DNA of 64,000 nucleotides from Clostridioides sp. (GTDB lineage Bacteria; Bacillota; Clostridia; Peptostreptococcales; Peptostreptococcaceae): NCBI GenBank assembly GCA_031261505.1, contig JAISJN010000012.1, positions 1 to 64,000 of the forward strand, read 5' to 3'. Shown piece by piece: positions 8,837 to 18,311 of this stretch (position 1 is its first letter; each line of letters starts with the position of its first letter). The notes under the pieces were generated by a model. It saw only the letters and a program-made list of their open reading frames with translations, ran no database searches and was not told where the DNA came from. The position numbers and the translations under genes were made by a program.

Positions 8837-10258
8837 TTATGGTTTGTATATTCCGTGAAATTCCTGAGTTGCGTATATGGTATTGTCTGGTTTAACACTC
8901 AAACCAAAGCCCATACTAGCGTAGCCCTTATGTAGGATATCGCCACCTCCATTACTCCCCTGAGTCTTCCATACCTCTATTATCCTTTTAGCTATTTCAT
9001 TTGCATCTGTACTCCTGTACACGTACTTATCTTCTGGTTTCCCCTTGTATATGTACTCGCTCTGCACCAAGGCATATCCATCTGGCACCTTTGTCCAGTC
9101 TAGGTAGTTCATAAATGTAGAGTACGAATTCTTTCCGTCGATTACATGTGACATGGTGTTCCTATTCGCCATTAGTTTAGACCAGTCTGTAGACAAACCT
9201 TCCAACCTCGATATATTGTTTAGATTTGACCTTCCATTTGCCTTTCTGTAGTCATTTAGCTGTGAGTACATCTGACTTCTTATCCAACCTGCAAACTGTG
9301 AGTTAGTTACATCAAAGTAGAATCCGTGGTCGTTTGGCCTGTTGTTTGTAGCTGCATTTACAGCCTCTCTCACCGCGTTTTTATCTACTCCTCCGACAAC
9401 TGTCATTTTTTTCGCATTCCTTATGACTTCCTTGTTGCTGCCTTGACTTACTAGCACTACTGGCTTGTTTTTTGCTATTGGCGAAACTGTAAGTGAATCT
9501 ACTAAGTTATATGCCTGTGCTAGATGTACCTGTGAAAAATCCTTATAGAAGTAGTATATCATATTTTTATTTGTTTCAAACCTATTCGCTCCACCTATTC
9601 TTATCGCACTGAGTTGATTTGCTACGTTGTCGCTCACTGAGTCGCTTGAGCCTAGTACGTACCTGTTGATTTGTGATTTGTCCACGCTCATATTGAATGT
9701 ATTTCCATCTGTTAAAACTATAGGGTCTCCGTCCCTAGCCGCTATAGCCGAGGCGCTTATTGCATCAGCCTCACCTCTAAATCCATTTGCCACCATTATT
9801 TTATTTATTTTCTTAAGTGATATGATCTTTTCAGCGACCTTTTCGCTGGTTTCAATTCTATTTGCTCCGCCGAGTCTTTCTGTCTCTATTCCCAGATTTT
9901 TGATTTGATTTTCAATTGAATCCGATATCGAATCCGTCGTACCTATTATATATGCTTTTTTTACACCACCTAATCGGCTTAATGTAGCAGTTGGTATACT
10001 TGATTGTTTGACGAGCAGTATAGGTGCGTTCTCTGCACCCGCCAGACCACTAGCACTTAGTCCGTCTGCCAGAGTTCGCTCTGAATTCACCAATATTACC
10101 TTGTTGTAGGACTGCTTTTCAGCTATTAGCTTAGCAGTCTCGTACCTATCGATACCCTTGATCTGGTCTAGCGAATCCAGAGCAAACGAGTTTGTCGATA
10201 TTGAAAATATCACTGCAATTGCTATACCTAGTGAGTAACCAAGTTTTTTTATCCTCAT
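8837..10258 (-). CDS. Secreted CWB2 cell-wall protein with C-terminal SCP/CAP domain
   Basis: The 473-residue protein has a signal peptide (hydrophobic segment ending TNSFA), three CWB2 repeats (IDRYETAKLIAE, ANRIETSEKVAEK, ANRFETNKNM) and a C-terminal CAP/SCP-like domain (WIRSQMYSQLNDYRKANGR, DWSKLMANRNTMSHV, ATQEFHGIY). CWB2 anchors it to the wall; the CAP domain's role is unknown. The ORF track starts 35 codons too early. The ATG at 10258 has GGAGGATAAG before it and begins the signal peptide. A sequence like the terminal part of the dispersed repeat lies just after the gene. Confidence 0.85.
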   Translation of the reverse strand: MRIKKLGYSLGIAIAVIFSISTNSFALDSLDQIKGIDRYETAKLIAEKQSYNKVILVNSERTLADGLSASGLAGAENAPILLVKQSSIPTATLSRLGGVKKAYIIGTTDSISDSIENQIKNLGIETERLGGANRIETSEKVAEKIISLKKINKIMVANGFRGEADAISASAIAARDGDPIVLTDGNTFNMSVDKSQINRYVLGSSDSVSDNVANQLSAIRIGGANRFETNKNMIYYFYKDFSQVHLAQAYNLVDSLTVSPIAKNKPVVLVSQGSNKEVIRNAKKMTVVGGVDKNAVREAVNAATNNRPNDHGFYFDVTNSQFAGWIRSQMYSQLNDYRKANGRSNLNNISRLEGLSTDWSKLMANRNTMSHVIDGKNSYSTFMNYLDWTKVPDGYALVQSEYIYKGKPEDKYVYRSTDANEIAKRIIEVWKTQGSNGGGDILHKGYASMGFGLSVKPDNTIYATQEFHGIYKP

Positions 10259-10486
10259 CTTATCCTCCGTTAAACTGAGCTTCACACCACAGACATATCC
10301 TGTCCACAGCGCTCTACTCCCCCATTTGAAATTGAATAATCCATAAACAAACCCGAAAACCAATTTTAAATTGAAAAAAGACCATCTAAATGGAAACTAC
10401 CTAAAATCTCATTTGATTTTTATAGTTTACATACAGACAGTCTTCACTGTAATCTCAACGCATAGCTAGTAATATGTATTAAATTA

Positions 10487-10630
10487 CTATCTTTCGCATT
10501 CTTGATTGGCAACTGTGCAAGAAGTTTTACAAGCTGATTGACATGATGTCTGGCATTCTCCACATCCGCCTCTTTTAGCACTTTCTTTTAAAGTAGCTCC
10601 TGATAATGTTTGTATATGTTTTTTTTCCAT
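10487..10630 (-). CDS. scfA: SCIFF ranthipeptide precursor (six cysteines in forty-five residues)
   Basis: This 47-codon gene is not in the ORF track. It encodes MEKKHIQTLSGATLK... and the hallmark core CGECQTSCQSACKTSC with six cysteines, close to the conserved SCIFF family of Clostridia. SCIFF peptides are modified by the radical-SAM maturase ScfB, which makes sulfur-to-gamma-carbon thioether links. GGAGGAAGAGTC precedes the ATG and the stop is TAG. The usual neighbour scfB is not adjacent and no radical-SAM gene occurs in the window, although the upstream TIGR04086-yajC-tgt order is the one I recall for clostridial scfA. Confidence 0.92.
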   Translation of the reverse strand: MEKKHIQTLSGATLKESAKRGGCGECQTSCQSACKTSCTVANQECER

Positions 10631-10717
10631 GACTCTTCCTCCAATATAATTTTATTCTAAACTGTATTATATCATATTGGGCTTGCATTTGTAAAATTTT
10701 ACTTTATGATTTAATAT

Positions 10718-11083
10718 TTACTTACTGAAGTTTACGCCGATTACTCCACCTATTCCTCCTGCCACTGCCATTAGTATAATTTTGTATACCATGCTAATCT
10801 GAAATGCAAATGCTTCTTGCACTAGGAACACTGTGAGGAAGATACATATCATATACATTACCCCTACGGATAGACCGTAGACAAGCCCTCTTTCCTTGAT
10901 GTGTTTCGATGCGTAAAATCCTCCGAACGCCGATGATATAGTTGTAATAAACGAAGCTACCATGCCTATCGAATCCGCTCCTAGACTTGTAAATGTAAGT
11001 GCTGCATTATAGATGAATAATATGCCTAATGTGAGTATGTACGCAAAACCTAAGCCCTTAAAAACGTATTTCGTCTTGTCCAT
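10718..11083 (-). CDS. Small four-helix membrane protein, TIGR04086 / YrzE-like family
   Basis: This 121-residue protein has four predicted membrane segments and the pattern SSAFGGFYASKHIKERG typical of the TIGR04086 family. It is consistently found next to yajC in Firmicutes, and no function is established. The start codon follows AAAGGAGG, but this ribosome site is the 3' arm of a stable hairpin that begins after yajC, so translation may be conditional. Confidence 0.75.
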   Translation of the reverse strand: MDKTKYVFKGLGFAYILTLGILFIYNAALTFTSLGADSIGMVASFITTISSAFGGFYASKHIKERGLVYGLSVGVMYMICIFLTVFLVQEAFAFQISMVYKIILMAVAGGIGGVIGVNFSK

Positions 11084-11085
11084 AA

Positions 11086-11128
11086 AAAAACCTCCTTTTG
11101 AATATATATATTCGACGAGGAGGTTTTT
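11086..11128 (-). promoter_or_regulatory. Hairpin sequestering the ribosome binding site (terminator-like)
   Basis: On the minus strand AAAAACCTCCT pairs with AGGAGGTTTTT over 11 bases, with a self-complementary GAATATATATATTC between the arms. The 3' arm is the Shine-Dalgarno of the next gene, and its seven-T run ends at the ATG. It could be an intrinsic terminator of yajC, a translational lock, or both. Confidence 0.7.
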
Positions 11129-11130
11129 AT

Positions 11131-11155
11131 TACATAATTTTTATTAAATTATGTA
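11131..11155 (-). terminator. Perfect AT-rich inverted repeat just after yajC
   Basis: TACATAATTT and AAATTATGTA form a perfect ten-base stem around a five-base loop, three bases after the yajC stop codon. It stacks next to the hairpin at 11086-11128. Being AT-only it is weak alone and may protect the mRNA end. Confidence 0.45.
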
Positions 11156-11157
11156 TA

Positions 11158-11559
11158 TTATTCGTTATCGCTATTAGAATTATCTTCAGTAGTCTTTTCT
11201 AATTCTACAGTCTTTTCTTCTTTAACTTCTTCTTTTTTGTCTTCTTTAATTTCTTTAACCTCAGCCTTAGCTCTCTCTGGTTTGTCAGATTTAGCTTCAA
11301 CTGAACCTATAGCCCATCTTTCGAAAGGTACTTTTGTTCTGCTTGGTCCTAGTTCTAGGACTACATGTTCTTCTTCAACTCTGGCTACAGTAGCTTTTAT
11401 ACCACCGATTGTTACTACCTTGTCTCCAACACTCAGGTTGTTTCTCATGTCTTTAAGGTTGTTATCTTTTTTCTTCTGTGGTTTGATTATAAACAACCAG
11501 AATATACCGATGATTACGGCCCACATAACAAGCATTGTTATTAAAGATTGTTGCGGCAT
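11158..11559 (-). CDS. yajC: Preprotein translocase subunit YajC
   Basis: YajC is a single-span membrane protein associated with SecDF in the Sec machinery. One transmembrane helix (about residues 8-26) is followed by the family signature FIIKPQKKK and a soluble domain with VGDKVVTIGGIKATVA. The last 45 residues are Lys/Glu-rich and variable. The ORF track begins at a GTG overlapping the ribosome site. I chose the ATG at 11559, eight bases after AGGGAG. It follows tgt by 80 bases, the order known from many Firmicutes. Confidence 0.92.
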   Translation of the reverse strand: MPQQSLITMLVMWAVIIGIFWLFIIKPQKKKDNNLKDMRNNLSVGDKVVTIGGIKATVARVEEEHVVLELGPSRTKVPFERWAIGSVEAKSDKPERAKAEVKEIKEDKKEEVKEEKTVELEKTTEDNSNSDNE

Positions 11560-11639
11560 TCTATTCACTCCCTAATTTCTTATTTTTAACTATCTATTAC
11601 GTATTATACATCAAAAAATTTACAATTCCTAGCTATAGA

Positions 11640-12779
<1,140 letters not shown>

Positions 12780-13334
12780 TTATTCATTTCCGCCTTCATG
12801 ATTGTCCATGAATTTATAGTTCCCAGCGTACTTCTTATTTATTTCATTCGCAGTCTTTTTATCCAAATGTGAGTCCGATTTATCAGCCTCGCTTATGTAT
12901 GTCCCATTTGGAATCAAGTACTTTCTGATTGCAAATAACCCAGCCATGGCTACCACACCCATCAATACCTCAATCATACCATCTGCCTTTGGAAGAAGTA
13001 ACATCTTTCTAGCGATTGCGTAGAGTAGCGCCTCGATGAATGCACCTGGAATGTGAAGCGAAAGCATCACGACGAGTTCTACTCCTATTACTAACAGCAA
13101 TGCCTGCGCTAATATAGTATTCAGTGTATTATACTGAACTATATGATTAAAATCTACTATATATTCCTGCCATACTAGTCTCAAAAGATCAAATATACCA
13201 AAACAAATGGTAATCAAGACCACAAGTGCTAGTGTTTTTTCCAGCAAGAATGCAAGTTTTAAAAGTACTCCAGATTCTTTTGCCGACCTGCTCGTTTGGT
13301 TTCTTACTTCTAGTTCTATTTCCGACTTAGCCAT
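12780..13334 (-). CDS. PsiE-like integral membrane protein
   Basis: This 184-residue protein has a charged N-terminus, four hydrophobic segments spanning about residues 25-140 and a hydrophilic tail. The spacing of helices and the central VIGVELVVMLSLHIPG fit the phosphate-starvation-inducible PsiE / YjbA-like family, whose role is unclear. It is preceded by GAGGGGGAAAGGAT and sits 18 bases before tgt, so it is probably cotranscribed. A link with queuosine is not implied. Confidence 0.6.
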   Translation of the reverse strand: MAKSEIELEVRNQTSRSAKESGVLLKLAFLLEKTLALVVLITICFGIFDLLRLVWQEYIVDFNHIVQYNTLNTILAQALLLVIGVELVVMLSLHIPGAFIEALLYAIARKMLLLPKADGMIEVLMGVVAMAGLFAIRKYLIPNGTYISEADKSDSHLDKKTANEINKKYAGNYKFMDNHEGGNE

Positions 13335-13454
13335 ATCCTTTCCCCCTCTAATTAGTATTTATCTGATTAGGGCCTTAAGTGTGTGGTTGTCTAGAACTCG
13401 AATGAAGACTCAAGCCTACATCTGCGTGTATGTGTATATAGTTTTCAAGAGCTA

Positions 13455-14480
13455 CTATTTTATGAACATAGCGTCCCCGAAACTGAAGAATCTATATCTT
13501 TCTTCAACTGCAGTTTTGTAAGCGTCTAATATTGTGTCCTTATCACTTAAAGCACTTACCAACATGATTAATGTTGATTCTGGAAGGTGGAAGTTTGTAA
13601 TTAACCTGTCCACAATTTTGAATTCGTACCCTGGATAGATGAATATATCTGTCCATCCGCTGGTCTCTTCTATTCTTCCCTTTTCCTTGCTTGCTGATTC
13701 GACTGTTCTGCAACTTGTAGTTCCTACGCAGACCACTCTCTTTCCAGCTTCTTTGGCATTGTTTATCTTGTCTTTGGCTTCTTTTGTGACCACGTAATAT
13801 TCTGAATGCATGTGATGCTCTAATACATCGTCTACTTTCACAGGCCTAAATGTGCCAAGTCCTACATGAAGTGTTATAAATGCTATCTCAACGCCCTTTG
13901 CTCTTATCTGCTCTAGTAGTTCTTCTGTGAAATGTAGTCCAGCTGTAGGTGCTGCTGCCGAACCGCTGTGTTTCGAATATACAGTTTGGTATCTATCTTT
14001 TTCTTCTAGTTTTTCTGTGATGTACGGTGGAAGTGGCATACTTCCGAGTTCGTCTAAAATCTCTTCGAATATCCCGTCGTAGTGGAATTTAACTATTCTA
14101 GATCCGTCTTCTCCCATTGCAACTACCTCGGCTATTAGCCTTCCTTCTCCAAATTCGAATTTAGTTCCGATCTTAGCCCTCTTACCAGGTTTCACTAGAG
14201 TTTCCCAAGTGTCGTCCTCTGTTCTCTTCAGTAGTAGAAATTCAATCTTTCCCCCTGTTTCAACCTTCTGACCTATAAGTCTAGCTGGAATTACCTTTGT
14301 GTCGTTTAGCACTAGACAATCGCCGGGATTTAGGTAGTCTACTACGTCTTTGAATATTTTATGCTCTATATTACCAGTCTCTCTGTCTAGTACCATGAGT
14401 CTAGAGCTAGACCTGTCTTCTATTGGCACCTGTGCTATGAGTTCTTGTGGTAGATCAAATTTAAAATCGCTTGTCTTCAA
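13455..14480 (-). CDS. queA: S-adenosylmethionine:tRNA ribosyltransferase-isomerase
   Basis: QueA transfers and isomerises the ribosyl group of S-adenosylmethionine onto preQ1-tRNA to give epoxyqueuosine. The 341-residue protein contains [42 protein letters not shown] and [17 protein letters not shown], all family hallmarks. The ORF track starts at an upstream TTG. A second TTG at 14480 sits about eight bases after AAAGGAAAG and gives the usual LKTSDF start. It acts one step after TGT, encoded downstream. Confidence 0.96.
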   Translation of the reverse strand: MKTSDFKFDLPQELIAQVPIEDRSSSRLMVLDRETGNIEHKIFKDVVDYLNPGDCLVLNDTKVIPARLIGQKVETGGKIEFLLLKRTEDDTWETLVKPGKRAKIGTKFEFGEGRLIAEVVAMGEDGSRIVKFHYDGIFEEILDELGSMPLPPYITEKLEEKDRYQTVYSKHSGSAAAPTAGLHFTEELLEQIRAKGVEIAFITLHVGLGTFRPVKVDDVLEHHMHSEYYVVTKEAKDKINNAKEAGKRVVCVGTTSCRTVESASKEKGRIEETSGWTDIFIYPGYEFKIVDRLITNFHLPESTLIMLVSALSDKDTILDAYKTAVEERYRFFSFGDAMFIK

Positions 14481-14613
14481 TTTCGTCTTTCCTTTCAAAT
14501 CAAATTTACTTCTTTATTTTCATATATTTTGTATTTATCTTCACATGTTTTTTATTTTTTGATGTCTATCTAATAATTATTGTCATTTTTTTCAAATATT
14601 TATATACTTTATT

Positions 14614-15636
14614 TTATTTTTTTCGCTTTGGCATTTCCACGCCCATGTGTTCGTAGGCGAGAGGCATTACCATTCTTCCCCTAGGTCCTCTGTTTATAAA
14701 TCCTAGTTGCAGAAGATATGGCTCGTATACATCTTCTATAGTGTTCCTATCTTCTCCAATCGATGCTGCCAAGGTGTCTAAACCTACTGGACCGCCGTCG
14801 AATTTATGAATTATAGTGTTCAGTAGTTTTTTATCTACATCGTCCAGTCCTAGAGCGTCTATCCCGAGTAGTTCTAAGGCTGATTTCGCTGTATCATCGG
14901 TTATTACGCCGTCTGATTTCACCTGTGCGAAATCCCTGACCCTTTTTAATAGCCTATTCGCTATTCTAGGTGTCCCTCTAGACCTTCTTGCTAGCTCCAT
15001 AGCCCCTGACTCCATTATCTCAACATCCAATATAGTTGACGATCTCATGATTATCTCAGCTAATTCTGGCTCTGTGTAATAGTCTAACTTACAGACTACC
15101 CCAAATCTGTCTCTAAGTGGATTTGTAAGCATACCAGCCCTTGTCGTAGCTCCTATCATAGTGAATTTAGGTAGATCTAGCCTTATACTTCTAGCTGATG
15201 GGCCCTTTCCGATGATTATATCCAGACAGAAATCCTCCATAGCTGGATACAATACTTCCTCAACACTTCTATTTAATCTATGTATCTCGTCTATAAATAG
15301 CACGTCGTTTTCATTTAAGTTTGTCAAAATTGCAGCTAAATCCCCAGCTCTTTCGATCGCTGGACCAGATGTGATCCTTAGGCTTACACCCATTTCATTT
15401 GCAATTATACCCGCTAGAGTTGTCTTTCCAAGCCCTGGAGGTCCGTACAAAAGTACGTGGTCTAGTTGCTCACTTCTGTTTTTGGCAGCTTGGATGAATA
15501 TGCTAAGCTGTTCTTTCGCCTTTACCTGACCTAGGTATTCTCCTAGGGTTTTAGGTCTTAGACTGTTTTCTATATCCACGTCTTCTGACTGCATAGTCGA
15601 CGTTATTATCCTGCTCTCTTCATCAAATTCTTGCAT
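14614..15636 (-). CDS. ruvB: Holliday junction DNA helicase RuvB
   Basis: RuvB is the AAA+ motor for branch migration. The 340-residue protein has the Walker [11 protein letters not shown], Walker [10 protein letters not shown], sensor GATTRAG and the arginine finger region [12 protein letters not shown], with a C-terminal winged helix ([10 protein letters not shown]). AGGAGG is too close to the first ATG, so I chose the second at 15636. It follows ruvA by 22 bases, forming the ruvC-ruvA-ruvB run. Confidence 0.97.
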   Translation of the reverse strand: MQEFDEESRIITSTMQSEDVDIENSLRPKTLGEYLGQVKAKEQLSIFIQAAKNRSEQLDHVLLYGPPGLGKTTLAGIIANEMGVSLRITSGPAIERAGDLAAILTNLNENDVLFIDEIHRLNRSVEEVLYPAMEDFCLDIIIGKGPSARSIRLDLPKFTMIGATTRAGMLTNPLRDRFGVVCKLDYYTEPELAEIIMRSSTILDVEIMESGAMELARRSRGTPRIANRLLKRVRDFAQVKSDGVITDDTAKSALELLGIDALGLDDVDKKLLNTIIHKFDGGPVGLDTLAASIGEDRNTIEDVYEPYLLQLGFINRGPRGRMVMPLAYEHMGVEMPKRKK

Positions 15637-15658
15637 TTGCATCCTCCTTTCTGAGTAT

Positions 15659-16255
15659 CTACATTGTCATAAGGTAGCCCAGTGATTTTTTGATTATCTG
15701 TTCAGTAGTCATATCTCCGTTATTCGCTACCCTTCCGACTGCTTCCCTAGCTTCCGGTGCACTGTATCCCAATGAAACCAGTGCTTCTACAGCCTCGCTC
15801 TGTGTTCCTATTATCGAGTTAGAAGAAAGTAAAGTCGGTTCGAACAATACATGTTCTTTATCTACCTTGTCCTTTAACTCTAATATAATTCTTTCAGCTG
15901 TCTTTTTTCCTACACCAGGTGCCTTTGAAAGATTTGTGATATCATCGCTTAAAATAAATCCACCTAGCTTTTCTGGTGAAGCGAACGATAGTATTGCAAG
16001 TCCTACTTTAGGACCTATCTTAGAAACAGATGTGAGAAGTTCAAACATTCTAAGCTCTTCTTTAGTAGCAAATCCACAAATGCTTAAATCATCTTCTCTC
16101 ACTATCAATTTAGTGTAGATTTTAGCTGTCTTTCCTACTCCGAGATTTGCTATTGTATTTGTCGATGCGTGTATTTCATACCCAATTCCATTGTTCTCAA
16201 TTACTATGTAGTTGATATTAAGTTCTTCGACTTTTCCTTTTATATAATTAAACAT
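15659..16255 (-). CDS. ruvA: Holliday junction DNA helicase subunit RuvA
   Basis: RuvA binds four-way junctions and loads RuvB. The 198-residue protein starts [11 protein letters not shown], has the acidic-pin OB domain, two helix-hairpin-helix motifs ([17 protein letters not shown] and [21 protein letters not shown]) and a C-terminal UBA-like RuvB-binding domain ([18 protein letters not shown]). The ORF track begins 11 codons too early; AAAGGAAAAAAT precedes the ATG at 16255. Confidence 0.97.
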   Translation of the reverse strand: MFNYIKGKVEELNINYIVIENNGIGYEIHASTNTIANLGVGKTAKIYTKLIVREDDLSICGFATKEELRMFELLTSVSKIGPKVGLAILSFASPEKLGGFILSDDITNLSKAPGVGKKTAERIILELKDKVDKEHVLFEPTLLSSNSIIGTQSEAVEALVSLGYSAPEAREAVGRVANNGDMTTEQIIKKSLGYLMTM

Positions 16256-16321
16256 ATTTTTTCCTTTCATCCCCATGACTAAAGTCAAGGGCTTTCTGGC
16301 AATTTTTTAGTAATAATTAAA

Positions 16322-16843
16322 TTACACCGTACTCCTTGCGTTGTTTCCATGAATATTTTTCAACGTCTTCTCAAGCCTATTTGCGTGTGCGTGGCATATT
16401 GCAATCGCCAATGCGTCGGCTACGTCATCAGGCTTTGGAACAGCCTTTAAATTTAAAAATGCTGTGACCATCTGTTGCACCTGTGCCTTTGTCGCCCTAC
16501 CGTATCCGACTACCCCCTGTTTCACCTGCAGAGGTGTGTACTCGTAGACTGGCTTGTTGTTATGAGTGCAGGCGAGTAGGGTCACTCCTCTTGCCTGTGC
16601 CACTGTAATCGCCGTCTTCACGTTTTTATTGAAGAACAGTTCCTCTATACCAACTTCATCTATATTGTAATTTTTTATTATTGTATCTATTCCCTTATAG
16701 ACCATCTCTAGCCTTCTACAGTTGTCCATGTGAGCTGGTGTAGTCACCGCTCCATAGTCTATCGGAGTGAATTTGTTGTTTTTGTATTCAACTATCCCAT
16801 ACCCAACTATAGCTATTCCCGGGTCTATTCCCAAAATTAACAT
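16322..16843 (-). CDS. ruvC: Crossover junction endodeoxyribonuclease RuvC
   Basis: RuvC resolves Holliday junctions by symmetric cuts. The 173-residue protein shows its acidic catalytic residues in LGIDPGIAIVGYG, GIEELFFN, and the C-terminal KPDDVADALAIAICH. TAGGGGGGTAAAA precedes the ATG. It lies upstream of ruvA on the same strand with a 66-base gap. Confidence 0.96.
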   Translation of the reverse strand: MLILGIDPGIAIVGYGIVEYKNNKFTPIDYGAVTTPAHMDNCRRLEMVYKGIDTIIKNYNIDEVGIEELFFNKNVKTAITVAQARGVTLLACTHNNKPVYEYTPLQVKQGVVGYGRATKAQVQQMVTAFLNLKAVPKPDDVADALAIAICHAHANRLEKTLKNIHGNNARSTV

Positions 16844-17004
16844 TTTTACCCCCTAATTGTCGACTGTACATGATTATTTATCTCAAGTTACAATCGACCA
16901 CTTGCAAAATCATATTATTTCATTATATCATAAAAATAAATATAAGCGAACCCCACAACATGTCGTCGCAGGGCTCTCATCTGGGTATTTGACTTTATGA
17001 ATTT

Positions 17005-17082
17005 AAATGGTAACTGCTTAATTGTATATATCTTCTCGAGTTAAATGCCGATTGCTTTATTTGTCTATATCTTTCTCAAGTT
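17005..17082 (+). repeat. Tandem duplication of about 40 bases downstream of the BofC-like gene
   Basis: Two adjacent copies start AAATG and share TTGCTT/CTGCTTA and TCTATATCTTTCT-like stretches, ending CTCGAGTT and CTCAAGTT. The end motif CTCAAGTT is that of the dispersed repeat. The interval 16844-17094 contains otherwise only a partial copy near 16878. Confidence 0.5.
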
Positions 17083-17094
17083 GTGATTATTTTC

Positions 17095-17703
17095 CTATCC
17101 GCTGAAATCTTCTAGTTTGTTATAAGCTTCGTCTTCGTTGTCAGCCATGATTCCCTTGTTTATTTCATCCTGAGCGCTCTTTGGAAGAGATGTCAACTGT
17201 ATCTTTGTCTTCTCAACCACTAATTTCTTTCCCTTATCGTCGTATTTATACAGCACGATATTGCCCTCGTCAGACTCTATTGAATACTTCCCATACTTTT
17301 CCTTATTAGTAGCCATAGTTTCTTCTTTTATTTCCTGGTCTTCTAAGATAATTTCCGATGAAGTTATACTCTTTATCTGTTTTGCTGGGTATTCCTTAGT
17401 GATGTATTCCTTCACGTCCTTTTCGCTCTTGCCTACGTATTCAGCTGGTACCATACCAGCCATAATATAAGTCCTCTTGTAATTTGTCTCTGTCTCTGAA
17501 TCGTTTTGCAACCATACCTCACAGTCTTTCGCTATCTTAACAGACTGAGACTTTTCTACCTCCACCTTTGCCGCTGTTGCCTTGGCAACCGTGCTGTTCG
17601 GAGAAATAGCTGTTCCTAAGAAGAATCCGCCTGCAAATACTACTATTCCAGCCAATACAAAGACGGCTATTTTTTTATACATATATATATTTTTTTCTCG
17701 CAT
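17095..17703 (-). CDS. BofC-like membrane-anchored protein
   Basis: This 202-residue protein has one N-terminal membrane segment (VFVLAGIVVFAGGFFLG) and then an extracytoplasmic region. The last 65 residues (YGKYSIESDEGNIVLYKYD ... LTSLPKSAQDEINKGI) resemble the BofC C-terminal domain. In Bacillus BofC is a forespore protein that restrains sigma-K processing and its gene lies beside ruvA, as this one lies near ruvC-ruvA. In an organism of uncertain sporulation it may serve elsewhere. GGAAGG lies eleven bases before the ATG. Confidence 0.65.
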   Translation of the reverse strand: MREKNIYMYKKIAVFVLAGIVVFAGGFFLGTAISPNSTVAKATAAKVEVEKSQSVKIAKDCEVWLQNDSETETNYKRTYIMAGMVPAEYVGKSEKDVKEYITKEYPAKQIKSITSSEIILEDQEIKEETMATNKEKYGKYSIESDEGNIVLYKYDDKGKKLVVEKTKIQLTSLPKSAQDEINKGIMADNEDEAYNKLEDFSG

Positions 17704-17867
17704 TTAGTATTTCACCTTCCTTTTCTTTCATTTTTACCAAAAAGAAGGGTTTTATACAGTAGTCTGAAATTAATGCTAAAATTTTTTATTTTGTATATAG
17801 CAACTTTACTTGGACATAATTAATAGTAAGGTAAATCCTTAACTTTAATATTTTTGGAGGTAACTAG

Positions 17868-18188
17868 ATGAACAAAGTATCATGTGGCGTAGACACCTGC
17901 TCTTATTACAAAAGCAATGAATGTTGTGCCGAAAGAATCAATATAGCAGGGAAATCAGCTTCAAATGCAGAAAACACAAAATGCGGTACCTTCCTTGAAA
18001 AAGCTCAGTACAGCAATTTGACAAACAACACAAATTCAAACGACCAAACCTTCGTAACCTGTAATGCAGACACTTGCAAACACAACCAAGCTGGTAATAG
18101 ATGCGAATTGAAAAACATACAGGTAAGTCCACTTTCCGACAATCCAGTTATGTACTACGGAACATACTGCGATAGTTTTGAGAAATAA
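17868..18188 (+). CDS. Tandem DUF1540 cysteine-rich small protein
   Basis: The 106-residue protein contains two DUF1540 units, CGVDTCSYYKSNECCAERI and CNADTCKHNQAGNRCELKNI, each with a conserved cysteine spacing that probably binds metal, ending CGTFLEK and GTYCDSFEK. The family is widespread in spore-forming and related Firmicutes and has no assigned function. TTTGGAGGTAACTAG precedes the ATG and a strong terminator follows. Confidence 0.88.
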   Translation: MNKVSCGVDTCSYYKSNECCAERINIAGKSASNAENTKCGTFLEKAQYSNLTNNTNSNDQTFVTCNADTCKHNQAGNRCELKNIQVSPLSDNPVMYYGTYCDSFEK

Positions 18189-18191
18189 CCT

Positions 18192-18235
18192 AAAAAGATA
18201 TCCCCAAGCTCTACATGCTGGGGATATCTTTTTAT
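18192..18235. terminator. Intrinsic terminator between DUF1540 and ABC exporter genes
   Basis: AAAAAGATATCCCCA pairs with TGGGGATATCTTTTT around an 11-base loop, flanked by A-rich and T-rich sequence. It can serve both convergent genes. The stem core AAGATATCC recurs in other terminators of this window. Confidence 0.85.
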
Positions 18236-18311
18236 TTATTTAGTGATTAAACTATCCAGTAATCTAGATGTTAATCGTCTATCCTTGTCTCTAATTCTTA
18301 AAAACCTCGTC

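Noticed and set aside
14424-14440. Sigma-54 promoter-like TTGGCACCTGTGC
   Set aside because: It lies inside queA coding sequence and lacks the matching GC element at the right spacing.
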